DNA of 64,000 nucleotides, taken from assembly GCF_001456025.1 (NCBI RefSeq), contig NZ_LMTZ01000105.1:39476-103475 (forward strand), written 5' to 3'. The translations under genes and the position numbers were made by a program. Positions 29,776 to 37,173 of the stretch are shown one piece after another. This DNA comes from Mastigocoleus testarum BC008 (GTDB lineage: Bacteria; Cyanobacteriota; Cyanobacteriia; Cyanobacteriales; Nostocaceae). The notes beneath the pieces are model-generated. The model was not told where the DNA came from and made no database searches. It saw nothing but the letters and a program-made list of their open reading frames with translations. Position 1 is the first letter of the stretch. Every line of letters begins with the position of its first letter.

Positions 29776-30150
29776 ATGATTACTAATACTGCTGGGCGCA
29801 AGTTTTTTGATGAACATATTCAATACCTCCTAGTAAAAGATGTAGCTGGGATGGTCAAAAATACTTACACTCAAGATGCTATTCTTTACAACGCATTCCC
29901 TTTCCTAGATACTCCACCTCCAAATGTTATCAAAGGTCAGGAAGAACTAATCAAAGTTTTTAACGCTTACCTCGACTATCAGGGTGATATCCAAGTCGAC
30001 TCTCTGTATAACTTTTTAGAGACTGAGGATGTCATTTCCTTTCAAGCTACAATTACTTCACCTAAGACCGGAAAATGGGCTGTTGGTGATGTTTGGCTAA
30101 TGCAGGGTGGTAAAATTTCTCGTCATATTGGTTTTGCCCATAGCCTATAA
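29776..30150 (+). CDS. NTF2/SnoaL-like protein
   Basis: A 124-residue protein; start ATG 29776 behind AGGAAAG (a TTG two codons earlier is possible). SnoaL-type features are the helix FFDEHIQYLLVKDVAGMVKN, TQDAILYNAF, a GQEELIKVFNAY turn and a sheet ending GDVWLMQGGKISRH. It resembles the protein at 28320-28712 and probably arose from an old duplication. It is 37 bases upstream of the DUF3237 gene, so likely in the same transcript. Confidence 0.8.
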   Translation: MITNTAGRKFFDEHIQYLLVKDVAGMVKNTYTQDAILYNAFPFLDTPPPNVIKGQEELIKVFNAYLDYQGDIQVDSLYNFLETEDVISFQATITSPKTGKWAVGDVWLMQGGKISRHIGFAHSL

Positions 30151-30187
30151 GTATGTAAAAAGATCCCCGACAAAGAGAAGAATGATT

Positions 30188-30643
30188 ATGGAACTAGTAC
30201 ATGAATTTACATATACTGTTTATGCCAAAGAGGGGCTTCCAATAGGGAAGGGGCCATATGGAGAACGCCAATGCTTTGAATTTCGCGAAGGTGTAGTACA
30301 AGGAGAACACCTAAATGGGAAGGTGGTCGGACCCGGTGCAGACTGGATACTAATGGGTGAAGACAGTTGGTTTCGCATGGATTGCCGTACACAGATACAA
30401 ACTAATGATGGGGCTTACATTTATGTCATTTATCTAGGTCTCGTAGAAGCGAATGAGACATTTAGGTTAGCTGTAAAAGAAAAGAAAGAAACCAAGTTCG
30501 ATAACCAATACATCCGAGCCTACTTTACCTTGGAAACCGGTGATCCCCGATACAACTGGGTCAACCAGGCGCTATTCATCGGTGAAGCTCGTTTAGTGAA
30601 GAATGGGCCAGGTATGGAGCACAAAGTCTATCGTTTAGCCTGA
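30188..30643 (+). CDS. DUF3237-family protein
   Basis: A 151-residue protein; start ATG 30188 after AGAGAAG. Longer upstream frames overlap the preceding gene and lack a ribosome site. It begins MELVHEFTYTVYAKEG and contains GEHLNGKVVGPGADW and DCRTQIQTNDGAYIYVIYLG, typical of DUF3237, a small beta-barrel family often found beside aromatic or secondary-metabolite enzymes. No enzymatic role is established. Last gene before an inverted-repeat element. Confidence 0.8.
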   Translation: MELVHEFTYTVYAKEGLPIGKGPYGERQCFEFREGVVQGEHLNGKVVGPGADWILMGEDSWFRMDCRTQIQTNDGAYIYVIYLGLVEANETFRLAVKEKKETKFDNQYIRAYFTLETGDPRYNWVNQALFIGEARLVKNGPGMEHKVYRLA

Positions 30644-30726
30644 TCAAGAGTATATGGGCGAGCGAACGTTCGGAGGATGAACATACAAGCAAAAGAATGT
30701 GAGATTACTCCGAAAACTAGATCCTT

Positions 30727-30909
30727 ATTAGCGCTCTTCCATCACTCTGGGGAAGTAAAAATCTCAGAAAATTTTTTAACCTCAAACAGGGAGTGAGTTT
30801 GGAGCTTTATCTTCTAACACTATGCATAAAATCATCACTTTTGGCTAAAAGTCTTATGCAACAAGGATTTAATTTTTTACTCTGAAGAGAGTGATGGAAG
30901 AGCGTTAGT
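30727..30909. mobile_element. MITE-like element, family A copy 2
   Basis: 183 bp with near-perfect terminal inverted repeats CGCTCTTCCATCACTCT / AGAGTGATGGAAGAGCG, flanked by TTAG-type ends. Related copies are at 11841-12025, 35867-36049 and 50173-50352. Non-coding and non-autonomous. Confidence 0.85.
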
Positions 30910-31023
30910 GTAATTCACCATTTTTAAAGTTAATCACTAAGTAAAGTCTCTCTAGAGTTGTATCGGTTGTACAATAATTTCAGCTTTTTCTTTACCCCCT
31001 CATTCCATTAAAAGGAAAATTCC

Positions 31024-31506
31024 ATGCAGATTTCTATCAAAGTCAATGGTAAAGATTATAGTGGAGATGTTGAGCCACGGTTGCTTCTTGTGGATTTTCT
31101 CCGCGATAGCTTAGATCTGACGGGAACAAAAAACGGCTGTGATACAGGTCAGTGCGGTGCTTGTACAATTATGATTGATGGAGTGTCTGTTAAAAGTTGT
31201 ACAATGTTAGCAGTTCAAGCTAATGGCAGTGATGTAACGACGATTGAGGGTGTCACTCACAATGGTCAACTTAGTCTTTTGCAAGAAGCATTGTGGGAAA
31301 TGCACGGCCTACAGTGCGGTTATTGCACACCAGGTATGGTCATATTATTAATGGATCTCTTACAACGCAATCCTGAACCTAGCGAGGCAGAGATACGATA
31401 TTGGCTTGATGGTGTTTTATGCCGTTGTGGTACTTACCAAAATATTATCTGTGCGGTACATCGTGCTGCTGAGAAAATGCAATCAAAATCTGTAACGGCT
31501 CAGTAG
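31024..31506 (+). CDS. [2Fe-2S] subunit of a molybdenum hydroxylase (xanthine dehydrogenase/CO dehydrogenase family)
   Basis: A 160-residue protein of usual size. The plant-type cluster ligands are in GCDTGQCGACTIMIDG plus a later Cys (VKSC). The second, helical cluster domain has LQCGYCTPGM and CRCGTYQNI. All eight Cys are present. It carries electrons from the molybdenum site to the FAD subunit. Unusually, it is separated by 5.7 kb from the genes for the large (37174) and FAD (39586) subunits; a P450, an SDR and other genes lie between. A good AAAGGAAAA site precedes the ATG. Confidence 0.93.
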   Translation: MQISIKVNGKDYSGDVEPRLLLVDFLRDSLDLTGTKNGCDTGQCGACTIMIDGVSVKSCTMLAVQANGSDVTTIEGVTHNGQLSLLQEALWEMHGLQCGYCTPGMVILLMDLLQRNPEPSEAEIRYWLDGVLCRCGTYQNIICAVHRAAEKMQSKSVTAQ

Positions 31507-32045
31507 TCGGTATAGGAGATTACGAGTAACGACAATTAAGGTGAACTCACCCTGGCGTTTTCCTTGCGAGTAAATATCTGCTGTTTGTTGTGAAGAAGTT
31601 TATTTTGTTTATAACTACTCATAAGGAAACTGAGTGTAATTCCTCCTCTCTTTTTCAATACGAGAATAAGGTAATGAAACTTTAGAGGAGTGGAGGAGCT
31701 AACAGTTAATTTTGATTTTTTTCATCACTCAGTGTTAAGAGTAAAGGCTTAATTTAGCGTAAAACACCAGGTAAAATACGACACTTTTAAGCTTTTCAGG
31801 GTTAATAGGTAGAGGTGCAAGTAGAAGTTTACCTAGTATCACGATGATATAAGGAATCCCCTAAATGTCCCTACCCAAGATGATTTACAAGCATTGGAAA
31901 TAAATATCTAATACTACACGGCAGAAATGAAACATCTATCTATATAAAACAGCCACAAGCTGTATATAATAACACTTTTGTTTTTGACTTTAATGTAGTA
32001 GTACTAGTACACAAGCAAAGTTTAGTGATTCAAGACATAAGTATC
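31507..32045. other. Intergenic region with an imperfect inverted repeat
   Basis: About 540 bases. TTCCTCCTCTCT near 31640 and AGAGGAGTGGAGGAG near 31684 form an imperfect inverted pair about 45 bases apart. No gene was recognised; a promoter for the next gene is likely but not identifiable. Confidence 0.4.
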
Positions 32046-32927
32046 ATGGAAATAAAACTTGTTGAAAATTACTTTAACGCTTGGAATAATCACGATCCAG
32101 ATACTCTAGTGGCTTTATTTGCCGAAAAAGGAACTTACTGGGATCCAACAACTGATAAGGAGCTAAGTGGGAATGCCATAAAACAATATGCAGTCAATAT
32201 GATTTCTGCGTTTCCTGACATATCCTTTGATTTACAAAATATAGCGTTAACAGAAAATTCGGTTGTAGCAATTCAGTGGGTAATGAAGGGTACAAATACA
32301 GGACCGATGCTAAAAGGATTGCCACCAACTAACAATTCAATAACACTTCCCGGAACTAATTTTATTGAAGGTGAAAATAACCTGATCCGCTCTGTTAAAG
32401 GTTATTTCGATCAGAAAACCTTATTTGAACAGTTAGGTTTTGACAATATAGTTCAGCCAAGACAACTCGGAAATATAACTTTTGGTACTGCTTTAAGAGT
32501 ATCATCTGACAAAAATAAAAAACCACCTAGCGCCATGGCTATGACTTGGATCGTGGCGAGATCAAAAAATGAATTAGAAGAAATAGTGAGCCACGCGACT
32601 AAGATCAATCAAGAATGGTCTCAATCCCCTGGATTTATTGGTCTAATTGAAGGTTTCAATCAGAATCGCGGCTTTACTGCAACTGCTTGGGAAAGTATTG
32701 AAGATGTAAAAAGAGCTGCTCACCATGGACCTGCTCATACAGATGCGATGAAGCACTTTAAGGTCGGCTTATCGGGTGGAGTTTTTACAAGTTTATGGGT
32801 ACCTTATAAGCTAAACACTTTATGGATACGTTGTGAGAACTGTGGTACTGCTAATGATGGAACCCGTACTGATGGGCTATGTACTAATTGTGGTATGCCT
32901 CTGCCTGAACAACCGTCATTTTGGTAA
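32046..32927 (+). CDS. Fusion: SnoaL-like domain, ABM-like domain and C-terminal zinc ribbon
   Basis: A 293-residue protein; start ATG 32046 chosen over GTG 32025. Residues ~1-135 are a SnoaL/ester-cyclase-like domain (NYFNAWNNHDPDTLVALFAE, FPDISFDLQNIA). Residues ~155-255 resemble a dimeric alpha/beta-barrel monooxygenase (ABM) domain (AMTWIVARSKNELEEIVSHA, SPGFIGLIEG). The last 30 residues hold two CxxC pairs, CENCGTANDG and CTNCGMPLPE, a probable zinc ribbon. The combination is unusual. It may cyclise or oxidise an intermediate and use the ribbon to dock a partner; that is inference. Confidence 0.72.
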   Translation: MEIKLVENYFNAWNNHDPDTLVALFAEKGTYWDPTTDKELSGNAIKQYAVNMISAFPDISFDLQNIALTENSVVAIQWVMKGTNTGPMLKGLPPTNNSITLPGTNFIEGENNLIRSVKGYFDQKTLFEQLGFDNIVQPRQLGNITFGTALRVSSDKNKKPPSAMAMTWIVARSKNELEEIVSHATKINQEWSQSPGFIGLIEGFNQNRGFTATAWESIEDVKRAAHHGPAHTDAMKHFKVGLSGGVFTSLWVPYKLNTLWIRCENCGTANDGTRTDGLCTNCGMPLPEQPSFW

Positions 32928-33148
32928 ATGAACGTATTCATAATACATCTAATGAATTAGCCTAAATTGACACTGAAGTAGCAAATACAGAGTGTATTTT
33001 TCGTTAGTGTTACTATCTGTCACTTTCTTAAGTCTTACTCCAATTTAAGGTTCCCAAATATAGTTAAGCGGTATTACCTATTACTTGGAGTAAATTAAAT
33101 AATTTTTGTGCTGTTTAAAGCGCAAGTCAAATAAGGAGATGTTATGTT

Positions 33149-34399
33149 ATGCGCGCTGATACATTTACAAAACAAGACACTGATATTGCTTCCGAATACA
33201 ACCCCTTTATCCCTCCCCAGCTTGATAACCCTTATCCCATTTATGCTCGTGCTCGTAAAGAAGCACCTGTGTTCTACAACACAATGTTGGATTTGTGGAT
33301 TGTTACCAGTTATGACGATATTTCTCATATTTTAAAAAACCCAGCTTACTTTTCTTCGATTCATAACTTTGATCCTGCATATCCTTTACCTCCTGAAGTA
33401 GTGGAGATTCTTAAACAGGGCTATTCAAAGATATTTACTATGGTGGTTTCCGACCCACCTGAACATACACGTCTTCGTAAACAACTCCAATCAGTATTTA
33501 ACGAAAAGAAATTTGCAACAATGGAGTTGCGGATTAAAGAGATTAGTAATGAGTTGGTAGATAAATTTTGGCATGACGGTCAAGCTGATCTAGTTACACA
33601 ATACAGTAAGCTTTTACCCCTTACAGTAATGTTCGATTTGATGGGATTACCGCGTACAGATATGAACATTATCAAGCAGACGTGTGATGAAATATCCATA
33701 TTGCTGTGGGGTCAGTCTGTATCTCTAGAAAATCAAATAGCATACGCTCACAACATTGTGGCTTTGCAGCACTACTTGGCTGCTCAAGTGGAAGAACGTC
33801 GTGCTGCACCACGGGATGATATGCTTTCTGAATTAGCCAACACCTGTGTAGAAGGGCAAATGCCCTTAACAACTTCAGAAATAGTGAATTTGGTCACGAC
33901 TTTGTTATTTGCTAGTAATGGAACTATTACTTATTGGTTGAGTAATGCCCTAATGCTGCTGAATCATCCAGCAGAATTACAAATTCTTCGAGAAGATCTG
34001 AGTTTAGTAGATAAATACATTGAAGAAACTATACGTATGGAACCTCCTATACAAGGATTGATCCGAACTGCTAAACAAGATGTTAAAATTCGCGGAATTG
34101 AAATTCCTGCTGGAGCACGCTTCCAAGTTATGATAGCCTCAGCCAATCGTGACGAAACTCATTTTCCCGATCCTGATCGCTTTGATATTCATCGAGAGAA
34201 ATTGGCTTACAAACATCTTGGTTTTGGGCAGGGCATTCATCGCTGTATAGGTTCATATTTAGCAAAGGTTCAAGGTCGGATAGCGATTCAAGTTTTGCTT
34301 CAAAGATTACCTAATCTGCGGCGAAAGCAAAATCAACTTCTAGAGTTTGAGCCAAACCTAATTTTTCGCATATTGAAAGGCTTGATTGTAGAGTGGTAA
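33149..34399 (+). CDS. Cytochrome P450 with atypical I-helix
   Basis: A 416-residue soluble bacterial P450 behind AAGGAGA. ExxR is Glu293-Arg296 (EETIRMEPP). The heme loop is FGQGIHRCIG with Cys366 as thiolate ligand. The DPPEHTRLRK C-helix motif is intact. In the I-helix the usual (A/G)Gx(D/E)T is ASNGT at 255-259: the acidic residue of the oxygen-activating pair is Gly258. That can mean substrate-assisted or peroxide-driven chemistry, or non-monooxygenase reactions. It is followed by an SDR and a small alpha/beta protein. Substrate unknown. Confidence 0.94.
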   Translation: MRADTFTKQDTDIASEYNPFIPPQLDNPYPIYARARKEAPVFYNTMLDLWIVTSYDDISHILKNPAYFSSIHNFDPAYPLPPEVVEILKQGYSKIFTMVVSDPPEHTRLRKQLQSVFNEKKFATMELRIKEISNELVDKFWHDGQADLVTQYSKLLPLTVMFDLMGLPRTDMNIIKQTCDEISILLWGQSVSLENQIAYAHNIVALQHYLAAQVEERRAAPRDDMLSELANTCVEGQMPLTTSEIVNLVTTLLFASNGTITYWLSNALMLLNHPAELQILREDLSLVDKYIEETIRMEPPIQGLIRTAKQDVKIRGIEIPAGARFQVMIASANRDETHFPDPDRFDIHREKLAYKHLGFGQGIHRCIGSYLAKVQGRIAIQVLLQRLPNLRRKQNQLLEFEPNLIFRILKGLIVEW

Positions 34400-34465
34400 A
34401 CACTTGTAGTTTGAGATTGAATTAAACCCAAATATTTAGTAATAATTTCAAGGAATTTTGAAACT

Positions 34466-35266
34466 ATGGATAGTTTTTCTCTAAAACAAAAGCGTGTTGT
34501 AATAATCGGTGGATCACAAGGGATTGGTCTAGCAGTTGCTCAAGCTGCAAGTGCTGCTGGTGCATGGGTAGCAATTGCAAGTAGGTCAAAGGATAAACTG
34601 ACTCGTGCTGCTACTACAATTTTAGGGGAAGTTGAAACCTACTCTATTGATTTCACACACGAAGATGAAGTCGCTGACTTGTTCCAAAATAAAATCCGTG
34701 AGTTTGATCACCTGGTTGTCACTGCTTTTTCTTTCAGTGGAGGTCCAATTGCTAAATTACCAATGTCAGATGCTAAAGCCATTTTCGAAGGTAAGTTCTG
34801 GGGTGCATATCAAGCAATTAAGTATGCTAGACCATACTTATCAGACAGCGGCTCGATTACTCTATTTTCAGGGAATATGTCCCAACGTCCTGGTGGAGGA
34901 GGCTTTGCAGCTGGTATTGCAGCTGGTGGGGCGCTTGAAATACTGGGACGAGCACTGGCCGTCGAGCTTGGTCCCATTCGCGTTAACGTAATTAGTCCAG
35001 GTGTTGTGGATACACCTGCTTGGGGATTATTGAATGATAAATTCCGTGAAACTATGTTCGATCAGGCAAGGCAACTTTTTCCAGTAGGACGAATCGCTGA
35101 ACCTGAAGACCTCGCACATGCAACTTTGGCTCTTATGACTAATAAATTTATTACCGGTGTAACACTCTTAGTCGATGGTGGTGAAGTCCTGAGCATGTTT
35201 CCTCAACCCGAGATGAAAGAAGATGTAGGTAAGATGACACATCCTCTGGTTGAGATAGAAGTATAA
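34466..35266 (+). CDS. SDR-fold protein lacking the YxxxK catalytic motif
   Basis: A 266-residue Rossmann protein. The cofactor loop IIGGSQGIG is intact. Where classical SDRs have YxxxK, the aligned stretch is FAAGIAAGGALEILGRALA, with neither Tyr nor Lys. VRVNV-type end motifs (IRVNVISPGVVDTPAW) remain. I recall a divergent SDR branch with a similar replacement. It may use other residues, or bind cofactor without classical catalysis. It is 67 bases after the P450 gene, probably in the same operon. Confidence 0.85.
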   Translation: MDSFSLKQKRVVIIGGSQGIGLAVAQAASAAGAWVAIASRSKDKLTRAATTILGEVETYSIDFTHEDEVADLFQNKIREFDHLVVTAFSFSGGPIAKLPMSDAKAIFEGKFWGAYQAIKYARPYLSDSGSITLFSGNMSQRPGGGGFAAGIAAGGALEILGRALAVELGPIRVNVISPGVVDTPAWGLLNDKFRETMFDQARQLFPVGRIAEPEDLAHATLALMTNKFITGVTLLVDGGEVLSMFPQPEMKEDVGKMTHPLVEIEV

Positions 35267-35338
35267 CTGAGTTTCATTGTCAAGTTAAGTTGCAATCAAA
35301 GTAGTAATTGACCACTAGTCAACTCATTGGTTTTAGAA

Positions 35339-35698
35339 ATGAAAATTCTTGCTATTGGAAAAATTCCATCTGGTGTCCCCCTAAACAATGTACAGACCCA
35401 CCTAGCAGCAGAAGCAGAAAAGGTATGGCAATTATATATAAGTGAATCGCTGCGGGAGATTTACTTGCGAACCGATCAACCTGGTGCTGTTGTCGTATTG
35501 GAATGTGTTGATGTTGAGGCAGCAAAAGCAATTTTAGCTACTTTACCATTGGTGAAGGCTGGTATGCTGGATTTTGACTTCATCCCGTTAGGACCATTTC
35601 GAACTTACGAATTACTGTTCGCTAGTATTACCAAGTTAAGTGAGCCACAATCGAAAAAAATACTATCCCCTACGGGAAATGTCAATGGCAGAGATTAG
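35339..35698 (+). CDS. Small alpha/beta-barrel protein (muconolactone isomerase/YCII-like)
   Basis: About 119 residues; start ATG 35339, four codons inside a longer TTG frame. The ferredoxin-like pattern (KILAIGKIPSG, REIYLRTDQPGAVVVLECVD, AKAILATLPLVKAGMLDFDF) fits the dimeric alpha/beta-barrel group that includes muconolactone isomerases and YCII-like proteins. It follows the YxxxK-less SDR by 72 bases. An isomerase or lactone-handling role is possible, but sequence alone does not settle it. Confidence 0.7.
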   Translation: MKILAIGKIPSGVPLNNVQTHLAAEAEKVWQLYISESLREIYLRTDQPGAVVVLECVDVEAAKAILATLPLVKAGMLDFDFIPLGPFRTYELLFASITKLSEPQSKKILSPTGNVNGRD

Positions 35699-35866
35699 CC
35701 AGCAGATTGAGCGCCAGTCAACTCACACTAAATTGACAATCATTATTGCATTATTTAGCAATATTCTGTAGCAAAGAGTTGATGTTGTTTTAGATGAGAG
35801 AAATTGCATGTATGTTCAGACTAGATGATTTAAAGCATTGCATTTGTCTCTCTCATACTCATGAAG

Positions 35867-36049
35867 ATTAACCCTCTTCCGTCACTCTCCGGAAACAAAA
35901 ATCAATGGCGATGTTTAAAGATTTCACTATGACTGGGTTTGTGGCTTTATTTCGTAACATTATAAATGTTATCATCGCTTTAAAGTAAAATCTTTCTAAT
36001 ACAAGGGTTTCAGCTTTTTATCTGGATAAAGTGACAGAAGAGGGTTAAT
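35867..36049. mobile_element. MITE-like element, family A copy 3
   Basis: 183 bp bounded by ATTAACCCTCTTCCGTCACT and AGTGACAGAAGAGGGTTAAT, an inverted pair with one mismatch over about 20 bases. The interior aligns with the copies at 30727 and 50173. It lies between the P450-SDR genes and the MocA-like gene. Confidence 0.85.
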
Positions 36050-36252
36050 GTGAGTTTTTTCCTTGATTATTTTTAATCTCCCAATATAACAGTAATTTCT
36101 GGAGATCAATGTCATTTGTGGTGTGTAGTATGTTGCTGGAAAAATGCAGCTAAAATCTGTGATGACTACTGCTATCGCTCGAGGGGATGATGAGTCATGG
36201 AATTAGCAATTACCAAAGATAAAAGTTCAAGGACTTTAACAGAAGTAGAAAC

Positions 36253-36870
36253 ATGGGACAAATCGCTATTGTCATTCTTGCTGCTGGTAGGGGTTCGCGA
36301 TTTGGGGATCATTCTCCCAAACCTCTGGCTTTGCTGGCAGGACGATCGCTAATTTCTTATGCTCTTACTGCTGCTTTTGATAGTGGTCTCGCCCCAGTGT
36401 TGCTTGTCCTCGGATATGGTTATCAGAAAGTTGTTTCATCTGTCCCACCGAGTGTGAAAATTGTACATAATCCTAGTTGGCAGTGTGGAATTGCTTCTAG
36501 TCTAAAAGCGGCCTTACGAGTATTAGAGCCATATAAGTCTATCGAGGCTCTTTGCATTGGTCTTGCCGATCAGCCTCTTGTAGGTGCTGCTTCTTACCAG
36601 CATCTCGTATCTGCTTACTATGAGGGAGCTTCTTTTGCTGTCGCAACTTACGGAGGATTTAGGCGTAATCCCGTGTTGCTTGCTCGTTCAATGTGGCATA
36701 ATGCCATGAAACTTGAAGGAGATGAAGGAGCCAAACAGTTAATGCAAGTTCATCCAGTCGTGGAGGTAGATTGCGATGGTACAGGTAACCCTGTTGATGT
36801 TGATACCAAAGATGAACTTCAGCAATTGGAAACAAATATTTTGCTTCCCCTCAGTTTGGAGTTGAACTGA
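36253..36870 (+). CDS. MobA-like nucleotidyltransferase (molybdenum cofactor cytidylyltransferase, MocA-type)
   Basis: A 205-residue NTP-transferase. The nucleotide loop is ILAAGRGSRFGDHSPKPLA, with the Lys before PL typical of the MobA/MocA family. GLADQPLVG is the metal-binding region and GGFRRNPVLL matches the MocA signature. MocA adds CMP to Mo-molybdopterin to give the MCD cofactor used by xanthine dehydrogenase-family enzymes. It lies next to Mo-hydroxylase genes, which fits a dedicated cofactor-maturation role. Confidence 0.88.
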   Translation: MGQIAIVILAAGRGSRFGDHSPKPLALLAGRSLISYALTAAFDSGLAPVLLVLGYGYQKVVSSVPPSVKIVHNPSWQCGIASSLKAALRVLEPYKSIEALCIGLADQPLVGAASYQHLVSAYYEGASFAVATYGGFRRNPVLLARSMWHNAMKLEGDEGAKQLMQVHPVVEVDCDGTGNPVDVDTKDELQQLETNILLPLSLELN

Positions 36871-36978
36871 TTGATCTGAACTCACATTCCGCAGTTCAAT
36901 ACGTACCACGCAAAGTAATACGAAAATTATCTTTAGCTTGCCATTTTTTACGCATAAAGACTTAATATTTTCAGGTAT

Positions 36979-37114
36979 TGTGTCTATAAAGCTACTCTTG
37001 GCAAGTCAGAGGAAGTTGCACAAGCCGTAGTATGGTTGTGGGTTGTGCTCGGACGCGGCTAATTTCGTCACAGGGCATAATATGCTCATCGACGGAGGAC
37101 AGACTGCACAGTAA
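36979..37114 (+). pseudogene. 3' remnant of an SDR gene with frameshift
   Basis: In-frame sequence LGKSEEVAQAVVWL continues, after a frameshift, as CSDAANFVTGHNMLIDGG and TAQ-stop: the unmistakable C-terminus of a classical SDR. The frameshift is caused by an exact 7-bp tandem duplication, GGTTGTG at 37034-37040 and 37041-37047. The rest of the gene is absent. It is not a copy of either intact SDR nearby. It marks a deleted gene just before the molybdenum subunit. Confidence 0.85.
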
Positions 37115-37173
37115 GGTTGAATAGATGTAAGTAAGGGTCGCTAGTATAAGCATTCTGATAGAAGAGGAGCAGC

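Noticed and set aside
31630..31705. Imperfect CCTCCTCTCT/AGAGGAGTGGAGG inverted pair as a mobile element
   Set aside because: It is short and has mismatches, with no second copy in the window, so it was only noted in the spacer entry.
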